Positions 1-4,864 of a stretch of 5,427 nt of DNA are shown here, in pieces. Source of the stretch: Paracoccaceae bacterium (GTDB taxonomy: Bacteria; Pseudomonadota; Alphaproteobacteria; Rhodobacterales; Rhodobacteraceae); NCBI GenBank assembly GCA_026982275.1, contig JALSHK010000012.1, positions 1-5,427 of the forward strand, written 5' to 3'. Each line of letters opens with the position of its first letter. The stretch's first letter is position 1. Made by a program: the position numbers and the translations under genes. Under the pieces are notes generated by a model. The model made no database searches, was not told where the DNA came from, and saw only the letters and a list, made by a program, of their open reading frames with translations.

Positions 1-61
1 AGCGCCGCAGAACCTTCGAGATTTCCCGGTTTCCTACACTTATATATCGCGCATGATCCAT
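1..61 (-). CDS. Possible 5' end of an unidentified divergent gene (partial)
   Basis: An open frame reads leftwards from an ATG at 61-59 and runs off the window edge after 20 codons. The visible peptide starts MDHARYISVGNREISKVLRR. I do not recognise it and assign no function. Support comes from a GAGG ribosome binding site (minus strand, 72-69) exactly 7 bases before the ATG, and from a run of G/C-ending codons in its second half that matches the codon habit of the neighbouring genes. A divergent gene would also explain the AT-rich gap before mlaA. Only 61 bases are visible, so chance is a real alternative. A plus-strand frame ending at the TGA at 52-54 is also open, but it uses poorer codons. 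Confidence 0.35.
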   Translation of the reverse strand, partial: MDHARYISVGNREISKVLRR

Positions 62-80
62 ATTTTTGCCTCGAAACCGG

Positions 81-100
81 GGGGCCAGACGAGCGGCCCC
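81..100. other. GC hairpin in the mlaA upstream region
   Basis: A perfect 6-bp inverted repeat (GGGGCC at 81-86, GGCCCC at 95-100) encloses an 8-base loop. Two G-U pairs (79-80 with 101-102) could lengthen the stem. No clear T-run follows on either strand, so it is not a textbook terminator. Read leftwards, it would sit in the leader of the possible gene at 61, just upstream of its ribosome binding site. Read rightwards, it could end a gene lying to the left of the window. The sequence does not decide between these. Confidence 0.4.
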
Positions 101-109
101 TTGCTTGCC

Positions 110-138
110 ATAAAATTTTGCCTTTCCGGCACCTGCAA
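110..138 (-). promoter_or_regulatory. Weak sigma-70-like promoter for the divergent frame
   Basis: On the minus strand, TTGCAG (138-133) and TTTTAT (115-110) are separated by exactly 17 bases. They match the bacterial consensus boxes only 3/6 and 4/6. Transcription would begin near 103 and read through the 81-100 hairpin into the possible gene starting at 61. The position fits, but the boxes are too weak to prove anything. Confidence 0.22.
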
Positions 139-174
139 CCTTCTGGTAACATCACCCAGATAACGTTAACGCGA

Positions 175-180
175 TACAAT
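175..180 (+). promoter_or_regulatory. Candidate -10 box for the mlaA operon
   Basis: TACAAT matches the -10 consensus TATAAT in 5 of 6 positions and lies 23 bases before the mlaA ATG, giving a short leader of about 17 bases. No good -35 box is found 16-18 bases upstream. A perfect 8-bp palindrome TAACGTTA (161-168) lies just upstream, where an activator or repressor could bind. This is the best promoter candidate for the whole four-gene operon, but it is only a sequence match. Confidence 0.3.
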
Positions 181-203
181 TTATTCCTTTACGGTAATTC
201 GGT

Positions 204-950
204 ATGGATGCAAAATCAAAAATATTCAACTGGCTGGTTAGCGGCGCGCTGCTGCTGAGCCTCGGAGCCTGTGCCGGCAGCCAGAATTTGGCACCCGACG
301 AGATATATGATCCGTTTGAAGAGACCAATCGCGGCATTCACGCCTTTAACAAGCTGGTGGATACCGCCGTGCTGTCTCCGGTTTCGTCGGCTTATGGCGC
401 TATCGTGCCTGAAGAAATACGTATGGTCGTTGATAACACCGCACGAAATTTTGGCCAGCCAAATGCCTTTGTAAACCATATTTTGCAGGGTGATGGCGAC
501 GGGGCGAGCACCACGCTTACCCGGTTTCTGATCAATTCCACCCTTGGCATTGGCGGGCTTTTCGATCCGGCGGCCGAAATGGGAATATTTGACGCCCCCA
601 CCGATTTTGGCGAAACACTGGCGGCATGGGGCGTGAGCGAAGGCGCCTATCTGGAGCTGCCGATCATGGGACCAAGCACGGTTCGGGATACCGTTGGCAT
701 CGCTGTGGATCTGGCGATTGACCCGCTCAACTACCTGATCACCCGCGAGCAGGCCTATTATTTGCTGGCGCTCAGGGGCGTAAATCTGGTTGGCAAGCGC
801 AATGCCTATGATGATCTGATCAATGTGCTGCTATACGAATCAGCCGATAGCTATGCCGCCCAGCGGCTTTCCTATATGCAAAACAAACGCTTCGCGGTTC
901 AGGGTGAAACCGCAATAGACGATCTGGAGGATCCATATGCCTTTGAATAA
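204..950 (+). CDS. mlaA: MlaA/VacJ family outer-membrane lipoprotein
   Basis: MlaA removes phospholipids from the outer leaflet of the outer membrane and passes them to MlaC, keeping the membrane asymmetric. The 248-residue product begins with a lipoprotein signal: a hydrophobic stretch at 8-20 and a lipobox L20-G21-A22-C23. The residue after the lipidated Cys23 is Ala, not Asp, which fits outer-membrane sorting. Family motifs follow: DPFEETNR at 36-43 with F48-N49, RFLINSTLGIGGLFDPA at 107-123, and DFGETLAAWG (134-143) continuing to LPIMGPSTVRD (152-162). The length is typical. The ATG at 204 is preceded by only a weak ribosome binding site, but it places the signal peptide correctly and no better start is seen. 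Its last codons carry the ribosome binding site and start of mlaC, with a 14-bp overlap, so the two are probably translationally coupled. The MlaFEDB genes are not in the window. Confidence 0.95.
   Translation: MDAKSKIFNWLVSGALLLSLGACAGSQNLAPDEIYDPFEETNRGIHAFNKLVDTAVLSPVSSAYGAIVPEEIRMVVDNTARNFGQPNAFVNHILQGDGDGASTTLTRFLINSTLGIGGLFDPAAEMGIFDAPTDFGETLAAWGVSEGAYLELPIMGPSTVRDTVGIAVDLAIDPLNYLITREQAYYLLALRGVNLVGKRNAYDDLINVLLYESADSYAAQRLSYMQNKRFAVQGETAIDDLEDPYAFE
926..930 (+). promoter_or_regulatory. Strong ribosome binding site of mlaC
   Basis: GGAGG lies 6 bases before the mlaC ATG at 937 and entirely within the mlaA reading frame. It fixes the mlaC start. It is the clearest ribosome binding site in the window, whereas mlaA itself has almost none. 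Confidence 0.8.
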
Positions 951-1533
951 GCCGAGCCGACGTCTGGTCATTGCAGGGGCCGCCGCCTTTATGCTGCCAT
1001 TGCCGGGCCGCGCGCTCACCCCTGCCGATGCGCAAACCTATGTTCAGCAGGTTGTGGATGTATTTTTCGGCATTCTGGCCTCGAGCGCATCCCAAGCCAC
1101 GATTCTTACCCGTTTTGAGCGTGAATTCACCGGGTATACCGATGTGGACGTGATCGCCCGCACCGTCCTTGGCCCTCCCTATCGCAGCTTGAGCGCCCGG
1201 CAAAAGCGCGATTTCTCCCGCGCCTTTGGCCGCTATCTGGCCCGCAAATACGGCCGGCAGATGATGCAATACGGCGATGCGGAAATCACCATCACCCGCA
1301 CGCGGGATATAGGAAGAAAGGGTATTCTGGTCAGCACACAGGTGCGCAAGCGCGGCCAGTCCCCGTTTTTGCTGGAATGGCAGGTTTCGGATCGCTCGGG
1401 CCAGACCAAGCTGATCAACCTCGTTATCGAAGGTATTTCCCTGCTCACCACCGAGCGCGATGAAATCCGCAATTTGCTGGCGGCGCGCGGTGGCGATGTT
1501 TCGGCCCTCACGGCCTATCTCGCCGCGCAATAG
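937..1533 (+). CDS. mlaC: MlaC/Ttg2D family periplasmic phospholipid-binding protein
   Basis: MlaC shuttles phospholipids through the periplasm between the MlaA complex and the inner-membrane MlaFEDB transporter. The 198-residue product has an N-terminal signal: Arg8-Arg9, a hydrophobic core at 10-23 and a likely cleavage after Ala26. The SRRLVI stretch (7-12) resembles a twin-arginine (Tat) motif, so Tat export is possible. The mature part shows the family pattern: VLGPPYRSLSARQKRDF (77-93) and a C-terminal VIEGISLL (163-170) followed by a GGD turn near 185-187. The length is normal for the family. The start is set by GGAGG 6 bases upstream. Its frame differs from that of mlaA, which it overlaps by 14 bp, and the sensor-kinase gene follows after 10 bases. 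Older annotations call this family 'toluene tolerance' protein. Confidence 0.93.
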   Translation: MPLNKPSRRLVIAGAAAFMLPLPGRALTPADAQTYVQQVVDVFFGILASSASQATILTRFEREFTGYTDVDVIARTVLGPPYRSLSARQKRDFSRAFGRYLARKYGRQMMQYGDAEITITRTRDIGRKGILVSTQVRKRGQSPFLLEWQVSDRSGQTKLINLVIEGISLLTTERDEIRNLLAARGGDVSALTAYLAAQ

Positions 1534-1543
1534 CGCGGGTGCT

Positions 1544-3262
1544 ATGCGCCTTGCAACCTATACCCTGATATTGCTGGGCTTTGCCGCAGGGCTGGTTTTT
1601 GCCGTTTGGCAATTATCCTACCGCGAGGCGCTGTCCCAGCTTTCCCGCGCAGCCGAGGCGCGGCTTTCGCTGGCATCGGACAGGCTGGTCGGGCGGCTGG
1701 AGCGCTATCGGGTATTGCCGGTAATTCTGGCCCGCGACAATGCCTTTCTGGACGCGCTGGAACAAGGCGATGCGGCCCGGCTCAACCCGCGCCTGCGCCT
1801 GCTTGCCGATCTTAGCCGCTCGCTCAATATTTCGCTGGTGGAACCATCAGGCTTGGTGGTGGCGGATTCCGCCTATGACACGACGCAAAGCTATATGGGC
1901 AGAAGCCTGGCAAACCGGCCGGATTTTATCCGCGCCATGAATGGCGCACTCGGGTTTTACCACCTGCAAGAGCGCATAGACTCCCCGCGCGGCTTCACCT
2001 TTGCCAGCCCGGTGCGCGATAGCAAGGGTATCGTGCGCGGCGCGGTTGTTGTGAAGGCGGATTTGCAAAACCTCGAATTGCTGTGGCGCGGCGATCCCGA
2101 AACCGTTTTTTTCGCCGATGAAAACAACGTGATTTTTATATCCAACCGCTCGGAGCTGCTATTCACCCAGCTTGGCTGGCCCGCCACCAGACCCTCGCTG
2201 GAGCGCTATGGCAACCAGAACCTCGCCCCCTATCCCGATCCGCGTGCCTCTATGCGTTTCGGGCATACGATATGGCATGCCGATGAAGACCCCAAGCTTC
2301 CCGCCGAAGCTCTTCTCGAGACCCAGCCGCTGCCGGTAATCGGCATGAATGCCTATATCCTGTCTGATCTGCAACCGGCGATCGAGGCGGCGCGGCTGCG
2401 GGCGATGCTGGTGGCGGCGTTGCTGGCCTTGTTCGGGGCCATTCTGGCGGCGCTCTATATCCGCCGCTCGGCGCTGGGGCGCGAGCTGGCTTTGCGCAGC
2501 GAGGCCAATGCGGAGCTGGAGGCGCGGGTGGAAAAGCGCACAGGCCAGCTTCGGCGCGCCCGCGATGATCTTGTGCAGGCCGACAAGCTTTCGGCGCTGG
2601 GGCAAATGGCGGCGGGGATCAGCCACGAGCTGAATCAGCCGCTGGCTGCGATCCAGTCCTTTTCGGAAAACGCGCAGGTATTTCTCGAGCGTGGAGATGG
2701 GGATAAAGCCGCCGCCAATCTTGGCCGGATCGCGGATCTGACCGCGCGCATGTCGCGGATCATCAAAAACCTGCGGGCATTTTCGCGAAAGGAAGGCGAG
2801 CCTACGGGCGATGTGGCGCTGGGCAAGGTGGTGGAGGATGCGCTGGAAATTGCGGGGGCGCGGCTGCGCGCCGAGCGGGTGGCCATTGCATGGCAGCGCC
2901 CGCAAGGCGAGATTGTAGCGCGGGGCGGGGCGGTGCGCCTGCAGCAGGTGGTGCTGAATTTGATCTCGAATGCGGTGGATGCGATGGCGGCCTCCAATCC
3001 CAAGCGCATCGAGATCGAGCTGCATGAAAGCCCCAGTCATGCCCAAATCATCCTGCGCGATACCGGCCCCGGGCTGGAGGCGACCGAGAAAATATTCGAA
3101 CCGTTTTATACTACAAAAACCATGGGAGAAACCGATGGGATGGGCCTTGGCCTTTCGATATCATACGGGATTGTGCAAAGCTTCGGTGGCGATATAAAAG
3201 GGGAAAACCACGCCGATGGCGGCGCTGTCTTTACCATCACCTTGCCGAAAGAGAGACCTTGA
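1544..3262 (+). CDS. dctB: DctB-type sensor histidine kinase
   Basis: This is a membrane kinase that senses an external ligand and phosphorylates the regulator encoded next to it. The 572 residues contain a transmembrane helix (about 5-24), a periplasmic PDC/Cache-like sensor (about 25-285), a second helix (about 287-306) and a charged coiled-coil linker (about 310-350). The kinase core has the H-box ISHELNQPLAAI with His361, the N-box with Asn476, the G1 box DTGPG (506-510), the F-box FEPFYTTK (518-525) and the G2 box GMGLGL (532-537), so it looks fully active. The sensor has the DctB-like signatures NRPDF (124-128) and VVVKADL (168-174). The Asp127 position is Tyr in the DctB motif as I recall it. 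I chose the ATG at 1544, 10 bases after mlaC. An in-frame ATG at 1460 would add 28 poorly hydrophobic residues inside mlaC. The ribosome binding site (GGGTG) is weak. Family assignment is firm, but C4-dicarboxylate as ligand is inferred from homology only. Confidence 0.85.
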   Translation: MRLATYTLILLGFAAGLVFAVWQLSYREALSQLSRAAEARLSLASDRLVGRLERYRVLPVILARDNAFLDALEQGDAARLNPRLRLLADLSRSLNISLVEPSGLVVADSAYDTTQSYMGRSLANRPDFIRAMNGALGFYHLQERIDSPRGFTFASPVRDSKGIVRGAVVVKADLQNLELLWRGDPETVFFADENNVIFISNRSELLFTQLGWPATRPSLERYGNQNLAPYPDPRASMRFGHTIWHADEDPKLPAEALLETQPLPVIGMNAYILSDLQPAIEAARLRAMLVAALLALFGAILAALYIRRSALGRELALRSEANAELEARVEKRTGQLRRARDDLVQADKLSALGQMAAGISHELNQPLAAIQSFSENAQVFLERGDGDKAAANLGRIADLTARMSRIIKNLRAFSRKEGEPTGDVALGKVVEDALEIAGARLRAERVAIAWQRPQGEIVARGGAVRLQQVVLNLISNAVDAMAASNPKRIEIELHESPSHAQIILRDTGPGLEATEKIFEPFYTTKTMGETDGMGLGLSISYGIVQSFGGDIKGENHADGGAVFTITLPKERP

Positions 3263-4539
3263 TGAGCCTGAATATTCTGCTGGTGGATGATGACCGGGAG
3301 GTGCGCGAAGCCTTGGGCCAAACCCTTGAGATTGCCGGTTATACTGTCCTTCTGGCCGGTTCTTTTATCGAGGCCACCGATCATATTTCCGCCAATTTCG
3401 CGGGGGCGGTGTTGAGCGATATCCGCATGCCCGGCAAAGACGGCTTTGCCCTGCTCGAACGCTGTATCCAGATCGACAGAACCCTGCCGGTGGTTTTGAT
3501 CACCGGCGAGGGGGATGTGCCGATGGCGGTGCGGGCGATGGAGGCGGGAGCCTTTAATTTTCTTGAAAAGCCTATAAGCACCAAGCGGCTGCTGGCGGTG
3601 GTTTCGCGCGCTTGTGCCCAGCGCAAAACCGAGCTGGAAAACCGGGCGCTGAAGGCGCGGCTGGCTGCCAATGATGCCGCCGAGCGCCAGATCATCGGCA
3701 CGTCGGAAGCCACACAAAACCTGCGCCGCCAGCTTCGGGTGATTGCCAATGCCGGCTCCGACGCCCTGATCACCGGCAAAACCGGCGTGGGAAAAGAGCT
3801 GGCCGCACGGGTGATACATGCGCTCTCGGGGAGCAACACGCCCTTTATCGCGGTTAATTGCGGCATGCTTACCGAAGGGTTGACGCAGGCTGTGCTTTTT
3901 GGTGATTCTACCCGAAAAGGTGCCTTCGAGCGCGCCGACGGAGGCACCTTGTTTCTAGACGAGATCGGGGCGATGCCGCTGGACCAGCAGGTTAATCTAT
4001 TGCGGATACTGGAAGATCGCAGCGTCGAAGACCGCCTTGGCCGCGCCCGCAAGCTTGATCTTCGGGTGCTGGCCGCCAGCCATGAAAGCCTGCCAGATAT
4101 GGTCAGCGCCGGACGGTTTCGCAAGGATCTGTTTTTCCGGCTTGATGTGGCCCGCATCCATATCCTGCCCCTGCGGGACCGCCCCGAAGATATCGCCCCG
4201 CTTTATCAGCATTTCTTGCGCGAAGCCCGATCTGATCTGGGCCTGCCCGATACGCCGGCCCTGCCCTCCGATCTTTTGGCCCAAAGCTGGCCCGGCAATG
4301 GGCGCGAGCTGAAAAACCACGCCCGCCGCTGCGCTATGGGGCTGGAAGATATAAACACTCCCGCCGAGATAGGCCTGGGGGAATCTATGGATCGGGTAGA
4401 AAAATATCTTATTGAGCAAAGTCTTATCCGGCATCATGGCAAGGTGTCTGAGATGTGCAAAAGCCTCGGTTTGCCACGAAAGACCTTGTATGACAAGCTC
4501 AAGCGCCATGGGCTGAAACCGGAAATTTACCGGGAATAG
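3262..4539 (+). CDS. dctD: DctD-type response regulator lacking the GAFTGA loop
   Basis: The 425-residue product has the NtrC/DctD layout. The receiver domain (1-115) has D9-D10-D11, phospho-acceptor Asp53, Thr81 and Lys103. The AAA+ domain (about 143-365) has Walker A GKTGVGK (172-178), Walker B GGTLFLDEI (227-235) and candidate arginine fingers Arg287 and Arg293 in RFRKDLFFRL. A Fis-type helix-turn-helix spans about 393-418. The sigma-54 contact motif GAFTGA is absent: LFG (212-214) leads through only seven residues to FERADGG (222-228), where E. coli NtrC has sixteen. The conserved WPGNVREL reads WPGNGREL (343-350). The remaining ATPase motifs are intact and no frameshift is seen, so this is not an obvious pseudogene. 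The ATG at 3262 shares its A with the TGA of dctB (TGATG), and GAGAG (3251-3255) is a fair ribosome binding site. A TTG at 3259 is a less likely start. DctB is the evident partner; the target promoters are unknown. Confidence 0.85.
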   Translation: MSLNILLVDDDREVREALGQTLEIAGYTVLLAGSFIEATDHISANFAGAVLSDIRMPGKDGFALLERCIQIDRTLPVVLITGEGDVPMAVRAMEAGAFNFLEKPISTKRLLAVVSRACAQRKTELENRALKARLAANDAAERQIIGTSEATQNLRRQLRVIANAGSDALITGKTGVGKELAARVIHALSGSNTPFIAVNCGMLTEGLTQAVLFGDSTRKGAFERADGGTLFLDEIGAMPLDQQVNLLRILEDRSVEDRLGRARKLDLRVLAASHESLPDMVSAGRFRKDLFFRLDVARIHILPLRDRPEDIAPLYQHFLREARSDLGLPDTPALPSDLLAQSWPGNGRELKNHARRCAMGLEDINTPAEIGLGESMDRVEKYLIEQSLIRHHGKVSEMCKSLGLPRKTLYDKLKRHGLKPEIYRE

Positions 4540-4544
4540 TAGCT

Positions 4545-4592
4545 GGCGAAAGCCCTGCAAAGGGTGTGATCCATTGGCCACACCCTTTGCAG
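4545..4592 (+). terminator. Hairpin ending the mlaAC-dctBD operon
   Basis: CTGCAAAGGGTGTG (4555-4568) and its exact complement (4579-4592) form a perfect 14-bp stem with a 10-base loop, beginning 16 bases after the dctD stop codon. Immediately 5' is a mini-hairpin GGC-GAAA-GCC (4545-4554) with a GNRA-type loop that would stack on the main stem. No T-run follows on either strand, so simple intrinsic termination is doubtful. It may be a Rho-dependent terminator end, or a structure that protects the mRNA 3' end. Confidence 0.65.
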
Positions 4593-4628
4593 AATACTGG
4601 ATTGCTTCAGGCCCAACAAAAGCGCTCC

Positions 4629-4646
4629 GGCTTCCTCCTCGAAGCC
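4629..4646. other. Small inverted repeat downstream of the operon
   Basis: GGCTTC (4629-4634) and GAAGCC (4641-4646) form a perfect 6-bp stem with a 6-base loop. The hexamer GCTCCG occurs on both sides (4624-4629 and 4649-4654). No T-run follows. It could be a second, back-up 3'-end structure or chance. Confidence 0.35.
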
Positions 4647-4700
4647 AGGCTCCGAATTGGAATTACTATTGAAGAAGGCACACACACCTGTCAATATTTA

Positions 4701-4716
4701 TTTTCGGGTTTGTTCG
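4701..4716. promoter_or_regulatory. Possible upstream GlpR operator (direct repeat)
   Basis: TTTTCG (4701-4706) and TGTTCG (4711-4716) repeat with an exact 10-bp period. TGTTCG is the reverse complement of CGAACA, the core of the repeats next to the glpR start. The pair therefore faces the downstream pair in opposite orientation, with centres 137 bp apart. The first copy differs at one position. Binding by GlpR is inferred. Confidence 0.35.
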
Positions 4717-4837
4717 GCAATGTTGCCTTGTAGCGGGTATTGTGACAAATTCCTGCGAAACCGGCCAATTTCTCCCATGGCATCGCGTATTATTGGCTAT
4801 GCCTATGCGGCAATTCATGGCATAAGCTCCGGGATAT

Positions 4838-4854
4838 CGAACATTTACGAACAT
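4838..4854. promoter_or_regulatory. Probable GlpR autoregulatory operator
   Basis: CGAACAT occurs twice with an exact 10-bp period (4838-4844 and 4848-4854), ending just before the glpR ribosome binding site. CGAACAT is the half-site of the E. coli GlpR operator as I remember it, although in E. coli the halves form a palindrome rather than a tandem. The position would let the repressor block its own gene. The half-site match and the neighbouring gene support each other; binding has not been shown. Confidence 0.5.
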
Positions 4855-4858
4855 GGAG
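4855..4858 (+). promoter_or_regulatory. Ribosome binding site deciding the glpR start
   Basis: GGAG lies 6 bases before the ATG at 4865. The in-frame ATG at 4853 has no purine-rich site upstream, and its first two bases are the end of the CGAACAT repeat. The start at 4865 is therefore preferred. Confidence 0.6.
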
Positions 4859-4864
4859 CGCCTG

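Larger units (their letters stand above)
4540..4864. other. Intergenic region between dctD and glpR
   Basis: This 325-bp stretch is more AT-rich than the genes around it. It holds a stacked hairpin next to the dctD stop (4545-4592), a second small hairpin (4629-4646), and two pairs of 10-bp-spaced repeats resembling GlpR half-sites (4701-4716 and 4838-4854). A TTG-started frame at 4657-4887 has no recognisable protein features and overlaps the glpR start. I see no tRNA, small gene, insertion sequence or clear sigma-70 promoter. A TATTAT at 4788-4793 could be a -10 box but has no partner -35. Confidence 0.6.

Noticed and set aside
926..939. GGAGGATCCATATG looks like a cloning junction (ribosome site, BamHI and NdeI sites)
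   Set aside because: The bases are read in frame as the natural C-terminus of MlaA (LEDPYA) and as the mlaC start, with native-looking sequence on both sides, so the restriction sites are coincidence.
820..1530. Minus-strand frame (236 residues) opposite mlaC
   Set aside because: It covers the same DNA as mlaC and the end of mlaA, has no recognisable motif and is low-complexity in places, as expected for an antisense shadow.
1460..1543. Upstream in-frame ATG extending the DctB-type kinase by 28 residues
   Set aside because: The extension lies inside mlaC, is rich in Arg, Pro and Ser like a shifted-frame peptide, and would put the first membrane helix unusually far from the start.
2159..3046. 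Long minus-strand frame (295 residues) opposite dctB
   Set aside because: It is a GC-driven shadow of the kinase gene; the plus-strand frame carries all the kinase motifs.
4544..4560. A GG-N10-GC arrangement resembling a sigma-54 promoter after dctD
   Set aside because: TGGC and TGCA fall at the right distance, but the positions are fully explained by the mini-hairpin and the long stem, the inner bases do not match, and the next gene start is about 300 bp away.
4740..4748. TTGTGACAA palindrome as an FNR- or CRP-type site
   Set aside because: The half-sites are too short and the spacing is wrong for TTGAT-N4-ATCAA or TGTGA-N6-TCACA.
4788..4793. TATTAT as the glpR -10 box
   Set aside because: It matches 5 of 6 positions, but no -35 box lies 16-18 bases upstream, so it is not listed as a promoter.
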